From the NCBI GenBank assembly GCA_004431415.1, contig QPMI01000044.1:1-64000 (forward strand): a stretch of 64,000 nt of DNA, read 5' to 3'. The notes beneath the pieces are model-generated. The model was not told where the DNA came from and made no database searches. It saw only the letters and a list, made by a program, of their open reading frames with translations. Shown in pieces: positions 24,386 through 34,029 of the stretch. Every line of letters starts with the position of its first letter. Within the stretch, counting starts at the first letter, position 1. The translations under genes and the position numbers were made by a program. The stretch comes from Cyanophora paradoxa (Eukaryota; Glaucocystophyceae; Cyanophorales; Cyanophoraceae).

Positions 24386-25741
24386 TCGGCGACGGGCTTG
24401 TGGCCGACCTGTACCCCCCCTCCGCGTCCCCCGCGGCGACGGCCCGTAAGCCCGTACCCCTCCCCAACCCGCTCCCCATCCCCGGCCTCCCGCAGCACCA
24501 GCAGCCCCTCCAGCCCGGCTCCCGATGCCCCCTCCCCTTCCCCCCTCTCCCTTCTCCCTTGATGGAGTACCCCCCGCAGCTTCCGTATCGCGTACGTGAT
24601 CTGGACCCGTCGCGGACCTCATGTGCAGGCACCCCCCCCTCCCCCCCCCCCCCCCCCCCGCCCCTTTCCTCTCGCACCCTCTCCGCCTCCACTCGACGCT
24701 GCTTCCGCCTGCCCATCTCTTGCTTTCATGTCTTAGCTGAGTCTCCTCGCCCGCAGCGGCCGCCCTCCCAGCGGCGGCGCCCCCGCCCTCCCCCCCGCCT
24801 CCACCCCGCCTCGGCTCCACGCTCTCTCCGCCGCCAGGCAAGGCCGCCGGACTTGTACCCCCCGGCCGTCGCTCACGCACCCCCAGGTGGACGGGTACGG
24901 ACCTCGGCGCGCTTACGGACTTCGACGCCGCCAGCGCCATCCGCGCCGACCGCCCCCACGTCCTGTTACCCCCCTTCGAGCCCCGTACCCCCGCCGCCTC
25001 CGAACCGCACCCTTACCCGAGGTGGACTTGAACGGGTACAGCCGCGGGGCCCGCAAAGAGGTGCTCGCCACCCCACACCGCCCCGATCCAGATCCGAGCC
25101 CCTCGGAACCCCGTACTCCCTCCGACCCCTTCGTAGATCACTGCCTTGGCTTACTGGGTACCTGAACGCCGCCTTCATGCCCCACACGATCGCTGACCCC
25201 GCCGCCGTATATGTACCCCCCCAGCTCCGCCGCGGCGCCTTTTCCGAGCGCCTCCCCCTCATGCCCCGCTCCTTCCAGGCCCGCTGTACCCCTGTCCGCT
25301 CTATCTTTAGCTTCGGCTGATGAACCCCGCAGCCTGGCAGGCGGCCTCGCACTCGGGGGCGAACGCCGGCGGCCCTCCGACGACGCCGCCGCCGCCGCCG
25401 GCCTACCGCCCGACGCCTTCGTGAGCGATCCCGTACCCCCCTCCCGCCCCCGGATCACCGTAACCCCCAGGTCTTCGCCAACTTCGACTTCAACGCGCTC
25501 TACCGCCACGATCCCGCACTCGTCGCCGTGCTTCCCGGTACCCCCCTCTCAGGTTTCGCTCGCTGCGGAGCTCAACGCGACGGGCGTCCCGCTCCGCCGG
25601 CCGGTACACCCCTCGGGCGGCCGCGGCGCCCGCCTGCGCTTCGCGCCGCCCCTGCCGAAGGCCGCCCACCTCTCCCGCCTGCCCCTCGAAGACCCCTCCC
25701 TGAGGTTGGCAGAGCGATCTAGATGCTCAGAGAAGCTCTGA
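24386..25741 (+). CDS. Doubtful gene of unknown function with short GTACCCC-type introns
   Basis: Several plus-strand segments have clear protein character: TDLGALTDFDAASAIRADRP (from 24887), DLNGYSRGARKEVLA (about 25.03 kb), YLNAAFMPHTIADPAAVY (about 25.15-25.2 kb), DAFVSDP before 25432, VFANFDFNALYRHDPALVAV (from 25471) and VSLAAELNATGVPL (from 25553). They are separated by stretches of 15-60 bases that begin GTACCCC and end AG. Several junctions do not keep frame if these stretches are removed as introns, so the gene may be decayed, or my junctions may be wrong. No family is recognised. Start and stop are not established; the span is the outer limit of the coding-like pieces. Confidence 0.35.
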
Positions 25742-27380
25742 GCGGCCGCCCGCAGCGCGTGCAGCACGGCGGCCGATGCGCTCTAGATCTGGGCCGGCCT
25801 GCCCCTCCTCTCCCTTCCCCTCGCCCTCCTCCGTGCGCCCTTCCGATCTGCGATGCGAGGCGGCGACCGAACGAACTCCGAAACGCAGCGACGCGCGTGG
25901 CGGCGCCCTCGCTGCACGCCGCCGGCCTCCCCTCCCTCGTCTCCGAGAGGTCCGTATCCGCTTTGCCTGCTTCCAGGAAGGCAGCGCTAGCCCGCCGCTC
26001 CTGAGGCCCGCCGCAGGCGGCGGCCCTCGCCGCCGCGGCCGCCTCGGACCTGCCGTCGATCCGCGAGCGGTGCGCTCCTTCGTCCGCGTGCGCATCTCAC
26101 GAGCTCAATGATCAATGAGTGAGTCGCACGACCAGGCTGCGGGCGGGGCGCGGGCGGGGCGGCGGGCAGCGCGCTACTTCGACGCGGCGGGCCGGGCGCG
26201 GGCCGCGGAGGCGGCCTACCCCCCATCGCCTCCGCCTCGCCAAGGTTCAGTGAGGCGATCGCGAAGACCGGCCGAGCGCGCGGGTCGAGCTCGAAGCCGG
26301 GGGGCGGGGGGCTCGAGCACATAGTGTCGCCCGCACTAGCTAGCCTCCCGCAAATAGTTTCGGCACTGAAGTTGGAGGTGCGCGTGGAATTTTCAAGACC
26401 TGGAGGGCAGGGGGACGTCGACCGGGGGCGGGGGAACTGGGAGCGGTAGGGCCGGATACCGCTCCGGTCGCCCGCGCCATACCCTGAAGAAATTCAAACT
26501 TGAAACTGAACAGATGAACCGGCTTTGATTTCATTAGGGCGCCGGCATACCCATGGCCATGTGCACGCTGGTCTATACACGGGCATGGCGATGCCTGCCA
26601 TATGCATGCCCCTTCGTGGGCATCCCCATGGGCATAGGGGAGGGTACCCTCAATTACCCCCCATTTCGAGGGGACTCCCTTGCGAAAGTCCCGTCAAAAT
26701 CCCTCCCCCTCGAATTCCCCCTCCCTCCCCTCCCTCCCAAACTGCCCGTTCCTTTCCCTTCCTCCGCGGCCGTCCTTTCCCTCGGCCGCTTGCAGCACCG
26801 TCGAGCGAAGCGAGGGCTGTTCTTTAATACTACAAATCACAGTCTTACAGGGTGAACTAGTTCTTTATTACTACAAATCACAGTTTTACAGCGTGGACCA
26901 GTTGCTCAGGTGCACATTCAAATAGCTATATATAGGGAATACCTAAATACAGCATGTTTACATCGATGCATGTGCGCATGTATACAGAGCACGTATACAT
27001 GCATGTGCGCACGTATACATGTGCATCGGAAAATGCCTGAGATCTAGATCTGCATCCGACATCAAAATGGTTTGTGCGGGAAACCTAAGATGTATCTGTG
27101 AAAGCTAGAATAAATGGAGATGCAAAGGAAATATCGCGAAAGAAACTAGACGTTAACGCTGAACGTCGACTGCCATCTAACACGAAAGAGAAAACATGTA
27201 GCTATAGTGCACAACAGAAACGCCTCGGCGTTTTTTTATTGTCGATGTCCGCCGGGTTTCCAAGTTGGCAAAAGCGCCTCCCGCCGCGCGAATGTCGCCG
27301 AGGGCGCAAACCTGCAGCCGCGGGTTTTGTGCGTGGCATTTAAAAGGGCGCAGAAGAGATCTGGAGCCAGTGAGCACCTT
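25742..27380. other. Intergenic region with low-copy repeats
   Basis: No supported gene. It is GC-rich to 26.5 kb, then AT-richer. Notable pieces are a CATGG/CCATG-rich stretch at 26.54-26.64 kb, a tandem duplication of about 42 bases at 26819-26905 (each copy contains ACTACAAATCACAGT and TTACAG), and a nearly palindromic block of ATGCATGTGCGCA and GTATACATG units at 26960-27030. Open frames here lack protein character. Confidence 0.45.
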
Positions 27381-30300
27381 TTAGAGGCTGACGACACGCG
27401 GATTCTTGACTGTGCCATTTGAATCCTTGTTCGTCTCGGAATTCGAGCCGTTGATGTTGATATCGATGACTGCGTCCTTCGGGTTGTACATGTTGCTTGA
27501 AGGCGCCGGCGTTGCCTTGCGGCTGTGCCGGGAAATGCTGTCAGCAGATTGCCAGGATATAAATACCTGCCAATCAAAAAATGTACCGGTTGGCCTTCCG
27601 CACAACGACGAAGTACCACGCCAGCCCGGCTATAACGGCCACACCAGCGACCGAAAGAACAACAGGCAGGATAATCGCGATCTGAGATGAGTGAGTTTCG
27701 TTCGCGTCTCAGCCAAAGAGGGGCGCGAATATCGCACCTGATTTGTGCCCGACCCCGATCCCGCCTGCGTTCGTCCTCCGTTCGAATTGGGTACGACTCC
27801 AGAAGAAGACGGCAGGGGCGACGGGAACGCCACCGTCGCCGTGTACCCACTTCGCACCCGCTTAGAATTCGACAAGAGCAGATTCAAATGGTGTTTGGAT
27901 CCTTACATGAGAAGGTTCCCCGAGCTTGCAGCCGCCCTGAGTGCATTGGCGACCTGGTCAATCCAGTCGTTGTTGGCTTCTGTCGGAAGCAGATTTAGAA
28001 GCAAAGTTCGACGTTCAGCACAACCGAGAGTTGTTCGCGAAATTTTCAGGCTCACGGTCGCCAGGGATGATATTAACGTTGATGATCGAAGCGGGGATCT
28101 GGCGCAGCCTGCGATACCATAAGAGAGGTCTAAGGCGGCAGAAGCAGCTGATCGCATTCGAGTTTGACGGAAGGACGCACATGCGGCGGGCAGCGTCGCC
28201 CTCGGAACACCGAAGGTTGCGGAACTTCACGAGCGTGGCTGACATCGAGACGCGTCTGCAGTAAAGAAGCTTAGAGCTGAACGCGCGATTGGATGGCCCC
28301 GACATATTCATGCTAGAAGCTTAAGCACGTACGCAGCGAGCTTGGCGCGAATGTCCTCGAGCGTTCCAGAGGAAATAACGCGGCAGTCGACGGAGGATAC
28401 GGTGAGAACGAAAGGAAAATACGAAGAGCCGATGCCTGTTGGGGCAAGAAATGATAATGGAAGTGGAAAGTCGCGTAAGCAAGGCGCGCGCGAAAGGCGC
28501 ACGGCCGAGGGAGATCTGATCCTGCAAGATGATGTTGAAGACGCTCCGGTCAGCGGACGTAACCGCGCCTTGGCTGTACGAGGCTCAATACGAGTATGCA
28601 TATGATTGTTTACGTAGTTCCAGCAGACGCACTACAAAGGCAGTTTGCCAGCGAGAGCGCCGGCAGTGAAGCCAAACTGCGCTCAAATCGTACGTTATGC
28701 CAAACTGCGCTCAGAAGAGCGAACAAACGCACCCCAGGCGCGAAGATGCCACTGATGTTTGCAACGATGTCATCGACTGTGGCGCTGGAGATTTCAGGGG
28801 GCGCTCCTTGTAGCATCGGCTTCAGCGTGTTAACAAAGAACTAGGCGAAAAGTTAGCGAATGTTGCGGGATCTGGGCTGGGATCAAATCAAACCAGACCT
28901 CAGCGTTCTGCTTGCGAAGAACTGGGACGTCGGCGGCGTGAAACACAAACGCCTGCGAATGTGTTACGTTGCCAGTTGCGGCCGCGGCCGCCGGGGCCGA
29001 GGCCCGCCATCATGTCGAGACAAGCTCACCTCTGTGTTTCCATCGGTCACGTTCTTGCCGGGTGTCCACGTTCCCACGTGCGGCGCAACCTGCAGTCAAG
29101 GTTCGCAATTACGATACCTCAAGGGTGCGGTTGCGAGAGCCGCGGTGCGCATGCGGACCTCGGCGGTCTTGCCCGAACACCCCGCGTTTCTGACAAGAAT
29201 CACAGCGCCCTCGTGGTGGACGCCTTCCAGGACCTGCAATCAATAGCAATAAAGACTATAAGCTCCAAGCCAGCGAAGTAGCCGCTGAGCAATCGATCTG
29301 ACCTCCAGGACAAATCGGCCGGCACCGCGCTGATAGTCCGCCCAGAGCGCGCGGTGGAAGGAGCGGACGGCCCAGGTCGTGGCATTCGAGGGGATGCCGT
29401 ACACGCCGGGGTTCTCAATGGTCATCTTGACGTGACCGCAGCCCTGCAGAAGGTACGCAATATCATGGCGCTGGCGGCACAAAGTTGAGTCGACGTCGGG
29501 AGTACCATGTACTCGGGCGTCGCGGAGTGGGTGAGAACGGCCGGACGCAGCTTGGCCGGCGGATTGTAAGGCCGAACGCCGGCGTAATCCACGCCAAGCG
29601 CTGAAGCGATGGCATTAACGCTAATTCGATCGGTGTGCATATAGAATTGTCTGCCAAGAAGTCAGAATGGCCGGCCTGTCGGGCGTTCAATTTCCAGTTC
29701 GAATTCATTTTTTGCGGACCGGGTCCATGGGATAGTGTAGTGTGCGGAGTAGAGGTCGACGAGCGCCTGCATTGTGTCCTCGTTCGGTACATCGAACTGC
29801 AGAGACTGCGGTGAGAGGCTAGAGAATCAACTGCTTTCGCGGGCCTACGGACCCCCCTCTTCATGAAAGAAGCAACTCCCAGCAGGAACTCGGAGATGGT
29901 ACCGCCCGGTGTCCCAAGAATGGCCTTGGTCGAGCGTCCGTCTGCGGGGGCAGAATGCGTCAATAAAGTGCAGCCGGGAAGCTTCTGCACGCGCGCACCA
30001 ATACACGACCAGGTGTGGCGGGCGACATCGACGATGGCGGGCGTGCCGATGTGCGCCGTGACGTGATCAACAGTGAGGATTTTCCAGAGCTTAGCGGGAT
30101 CGTCCTCCTTTGACGCGGCGACGACGCTGGATGTCACGTCCGTCGCGCCACAGTTCTTCTCGTTCTCCGGCTTCGCGATAAGGCTCTTGTCGTCCGGCAG
30201 ATCCAGCGAGACGGTCTTGTAGCCGGCCATACCCTGGACCGCGGGCCCCTGGACCGCGAGTGAGTCCGTTGAGCGATTGGCTGCCAGCCTCCCCGCCGTG

Positions 30301-31060
30301 TAAGTGAGGCCGCCGGCAAACATGGTGGTCATCTCGGTGCGGATCTTGGACGAGGCACACTCGTCGGACTCCCCAGCGCCGAGCTTCGTTTTGTGGGTGC
30401 AGAAGAACCGGACCTGCGCAGGCACTTGTTGTTGAGAGACTGCGCATTGCAACGTACGCTTGTAAGCGTATCGACTTCGCGCACGAACGACTGTCGGATG
30501 AAGTCGAGCGCATCGGCGTGGTAGAGGAAGACCTGACTGCGGATTCGGAATAGAGCGCGTCAAAAGAGTGTAAACGTTCATATGTGTGTTGAGCGCAGAT
30601 GAGACGCGGAGCTGCGCATGCGAACCCAACTTCGGGGACATTCGGAGTGAAAGTAAGAACGGAATCTGACGAGGGTTCGGATTAAACACTTCGGCAAGAG
30701 AAACGAATTCGATGTATGATTGCAATTGCATGCCTCCCGTGGCCTTGGTCTGGAAGACGACGAGCACGGAACCCTCCGCGTGGTCGCCCGGGAGGACCTG
30801 CCGATCCACGGCGCCCGTTCCCGCGCGCCGGTCGCGCCACAGCGATCGATAGTAGGCCTTGATGACGCTGCGCGTCAGATCGGCGGAGGTTCTGTAGATG
30901 TCCGGGTTCTTCAGCGTGAGCTGCGTGAAAGGATGAGCCCATTGCTGATCATGAAGCCCGCAAAGTCATGGCCAAGTGCGGGCCTTCAAATGACCGCAGC
31001 CGTGCGTTTCCGGATCGACGACGGCCTCGAGGAGGAGCCGCTCCTCGACCTCGTTCGCCG
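27381..31060 (-). CDS. Partial type I membrane protein with internally repeated unknown extracellular domain (5' end lost at AT-rich island)
   Basis: Minus-strand exons run from 31.06 kb to a stop at 27381. Two homologous extracellular units are visible. One has GCGHLK, LTLKNPDIYRTSADLTRSVI, SLWRDRRAGTG and SVLVVFQTKATGG (30.99-30.69 kb); the other has GCGHVKMTIENPGVYG, RALWADYQRGAG and EGAVILVRNAGCSG (29.45-29.13 kb). Each is followed by a piece like VFLYHADALDFI or AFVFHAADVPVL. SEA-like strands and helices recur (ISVNAIASALGVDYAGV near 29.6 kb, VDDIVANISGIF near 28.77 kb, NNDWIDQVANALRAA near 27.95 kb). A transmembrane helix lies at about 27.60-27.69 kb and an Asn/Thr-rich tail ends VKNPRVVSL. 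I do not recognise the repeated domain. The first visible exon is cut by the hairpin at 31062, so the N-terminus and signal peptide are missing. Confidence 0.5.
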
Positions 31061-31061
31061 G

Positions 31062-31136
31062 CACACATATGAATATTCATATTTTAATCCCTCGGCGTTC
31101 CGCCTCAGGATTAAAATATGAATATTCATATGTGTG
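31062..31136. repeat. Perfect 29-base inverted repeat at the island's left border
   Basis: The left arm (31062-31090) begins CACACATATGAATATTCAT. The right arm (31108-31136) is its exact reverse complement, separated by a 17-base GC-rich loop. Each arm is itself partly palindromic (ATGAATATTCAT). It sits precisely at the junction of GC-rich host exon sequence and AT-rich island. Confidence 0.85.
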
Positions 31137-32641
31137 ATTCGATGTTATATCAATAAAATCGATTAATTTATTTGAATTTTCACATGAATTTTCATATTTT
31201 TATATGCAATTTCAATTAATTTAATCGATGTTATATCGATAAACTCGATTAATCGATATTGTATCTTAATTGTAGTTAATCGGAATTATATCAATAACTT
31301 CGATTGATCTTAATTGAATCCTAAATGAATCTAATCGGAATTATATCAATAAATTCGATTAAATCATGTTCTTTTCCGATTAAATCAATTAAATATTTAA
31401 CTTTGTTACCATAAGTGGTCTAAGTTGACTCACTTTTCATAAACATTTTGAACTCTTAGTCTCCTTGAATTTCTTAAGATGACTCAACTTAGTCAACTTA
31501 GTCAACTTTGTTACCATAATCAATCAGGGTGGACTCACTTTTAGATCAACTTTGAAATTTCAAGCAAAATCAACTTTGATTTCAAAAGTGGATCTTCTAA
31601 GTGGACTCAAAATGTTCACTTTGTGATACATGTTAGCTCAAATCCTTACTGTTTATGGTCAGGGTTGACTAAGTGGGGGAGTTGACACATTTTTTGAAAT
31701 CCTTTTTAGAAAACTTTTGGTCCCAAATATTTCCTGTGAAATTTGAGTCAACTCAACCCACTTAGTCAACCCTTGCATTGAATTCGTAACAAAATCCATA
31801 TACTATTACTACTTTTACGATTAATATGAGTCAACCTTGAGTCCACTTTAATATAAATATTATATAATAGGGGAATCAAGGGAGATGCTTATAAACATAT
31901 GAATTATTGAGCCTATGATACTTACATCGTCAGGCAGGCCTCGTTAAGAGGATTCCGAATCTGTTTTTGGTTTTGTCACATGATGAGTTGGTGAAGAGAT
32001 ACATGCATTTTAGTGTTTTGTATGTGGTTTAATGATATGATGTCATAATGCATGGGTTTTCGTCAACAGTTAAATGAACAGTTAAGTGGACACCGTTTCA
32101 CGATAAACGAGTAGACACTGCCTACTCCCAACAGGTGTCCACTTAACTGTTCACTTAATTGTTCGCAATTTGCTTCATTGTCTTTCAATAGCTTTCCCGC
32201 ATATCTTGTTTTCAATTGTTGTTGCAGTACACTATTACAATAGTTGTCTCGTTAACTGTTCACTTATCTGTTCGCTGCGGAAAAAAGACGATGACGGACG
32301 TGTTATGTTACGAAATGATGTCATAATGACGATGCATATGTATATGATATATATGACACACCATCGAACTCGGGAGATCATGACGATCACGGCGATATAT
32401 ATATGTTATGTGTTTATGATACATCATTATTACATCATTATGATGCATCATTCCGAAATCTCGAAAAATCGATAATCGGCATCTTCAAACGCTTGTATCT
32501 CATCACCAGATTATCAAATCGCAACGTTCTGCATATCGCTGTGAAGCGCTTGAAAAGATCTACAAGACAATGTGTATATCATATGCATATATGTATATCA
32601 GTCATACATATATTTGGAAAAACGAGTTTTCGGCTAGCAAA
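31137..32641. other. AT-rich non-coding part of the island
   Basis: No open frame with protein character. It holds diverged repeats of AATCGGAATTATATCAATAA and ATCGATGTTATATCGATAAA (31.14-31.37 kb), repeats of TAGTCAACTTTGTTACCATAA (31.40-31.53 kb) and TCAACTTTGA units, and repeats of GTTAACTGTTCACTTA (32.06-32.27 kb). Composition matches the polymerase-integrase segment, so it is probably the element's non-coding or decayed part. Confidence 0.5.
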
Positions 32642-32934
32642 CTAGCTAGTTTTGGTCCTCTCTCTTAGTGTTCTTTGAGGTTTAGGGGCTGTATATGACT
32701 CCTTAGTAGTCTGAAAGTCACTATACCATCTCTGGCTATTCACTTCTGAAAGTTTCTGTGTGCCTGCTATGGTGAGCTTTTTGAGTTCCCTATTAACTTT
32801 CCCAGCCTTCTCCTTCCTAGCCTCTATCAAAGGCTTATCTGGGACTTCATTAGCAGCTTCTATGCCTTCTCTCCTTATAGCAGCATCAACCCTAGCTTCC
32901 TCTTTAGCTTGCTCTAAGGCATCTACTGTAGGGT
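32642..32934 (-). pseudogene. Out-of-frame C-terminal extension of the integrase
   Basis: An open frame without its own ATG continues directly from the end of the integrase frame, shifted by one base near 32.93 kb. It encodes a charged helix (VDALEQAKEEARVDAAIRRE) and a basic tail ending RERTKTS. Its composition and position suggest it was once the integrase C-terminus and is now cut off by a frameshift. A separate small gene using a non-ATG start is the less likely alternative. Confidence 0.45.
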
Positions 32935-34026
32935 TTCCAGATACTCAACTGCATTCACAGGCAACAGCTCATGGAAAGCAAACCTGTTATCTATGATCTC
33001 TCCAGTGGGACTCTTTAGCTTAAACTTAAAGCCTTCCCTACTATCAACAGTGTAAACCATCCTAGACCAATTGTTACCCTGTTTAGCAAAGGGGTTCTTC
33101 TCTACTTTCACTCTAACAAACATGCCAGGCTGCATGGTATCAAGATAAGCTATTGATTTCTTGAATCTTTCATCTTCTAATCCTACTATATACCTATAAT
33201 GCTCCTCTGTAGTTTCACCTGGCTTCATCTTAGTAGCTGAGTGAACTGTATTATTGTAATTAAACTCAATATCACCCAACACATCAAAGAATCTAGCTGT
33301 GTTATTAGCTATGCAGTAGTTTGTGATCAATCTCTTAATCTGCTTGTTAAAGGCTTCAATTCGACCTTGGCTCCTATGGTCTGCAGTTCCACTCACTTGG
33401 TGTTCTATGTATTTACTAGATAAATACTCCTGGAATATTCGATTTTGGAATTCACTCCCAGCATCTGATTGAACTTTTACTATGGGTCTTGCTACTCTCA
33501 TCTCAAGCTGTTTAAATGCAGCTAATGTAGTGAGAGCTGATTTATCTCTTATAGGTATGATATACCCAGTTCTCAGTGTGGATTCCATAGCAGTCATAAA
33601 GGTATCATAGCCATTGTTTTGTTTCTTATAAGCTGGGAAAAAGAGCAAATCAATCACATAGGTATCAAGGGGTTGCCTAATTGGGACCATGGGATCTCTC
33701 TTTCTAGATATAGCAGGTGCATTGATCTGAACAACTTCCTGTTTTTTATAGAACTCTTGCAACTGCTTATAGGATTCATCTGGTAACTCAGCCCTCATAG
33801 CTTGAAGCCCTTTGTAACCAGTTCTCACATCATAGAATCTCTTGGCAATCTTGCTAGTTTCTTTCACTGCAATAGCAACTGGGATCTCTACTGGGACAAG
33901 CTCTTTCATCTCAGACTTTTTGACAATTCGAGATTCCCCTTTTTCCTCCTTTGGAACTGTGATAGGCAGTAGGTTACCTTGCAGTTGCTCAGTGGTTCTC
34001 CTTACTATTCTTCCAGTTGCTGGCAT
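32923..34026 (-). CDS. Polinton-like retroviral-type integrase (rve/DDE)
   Basis: The frame has 367 codons from ATG at 34026. The catalytic core is visible: first Asp in DTYVIDLLFFPAY, second Asp in VQSDAGSEFQN, and the Glu in HRSQGRIEAFNKQIKR about 35 residues later, giving a D,D-35-E arrangement. A C-terminal SH3/chromo-like segment follows (VYTVDSREGFKFKL, then HELLPV). It starts three bases after the polymerase stop, on the same strand, as in compact viral elements. The enzyme would insert element DNA into the host genome. The core is open throughout, so it may be intact except for the frameshift at its end. Confidence 0.85.
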   Translation of the reverse strand: MPATGRIVRRTTEQLQGNLLPITVPKEEKGESRIVKKSEMKELVPVEIPVAIAVKETSKIAKRFYDVRTGYKGLQAMRAELPDESYKQLQEFYKKQEVVQINAPAISRKRDPMVPIRQPLDTYVIDLLFFPAYKKQNNGYDTFMTAMESTLRTGYIIPIRDKSALTTLAAFKQLEMRVARPIVKVQSDAGSEFQNRIFQEYLSSKYIEHQVSGTADHRSQGRIEAFNKQIKRLITNYCIANNTARFFDVLGDIEFNYNNTVHSATKMKPGETTEEHYRYIVGLEDERFKKSIAYLDTMQPGMFVRVKVEKNPFAKQGNNWSRMVYTVDSREGFKFKLKSPTGEIIDNRFAFHELLPVNAVEYLETLQ

Positions 34027-34029
34027 CTC

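Noticed and set aside
32170-32475. Plus-strand hydrophobic frame of 101 codons in the AT-rich island
   Set aside because: Made of AT-rich repeats, with no neighbours in frame and no domain; likely chance.
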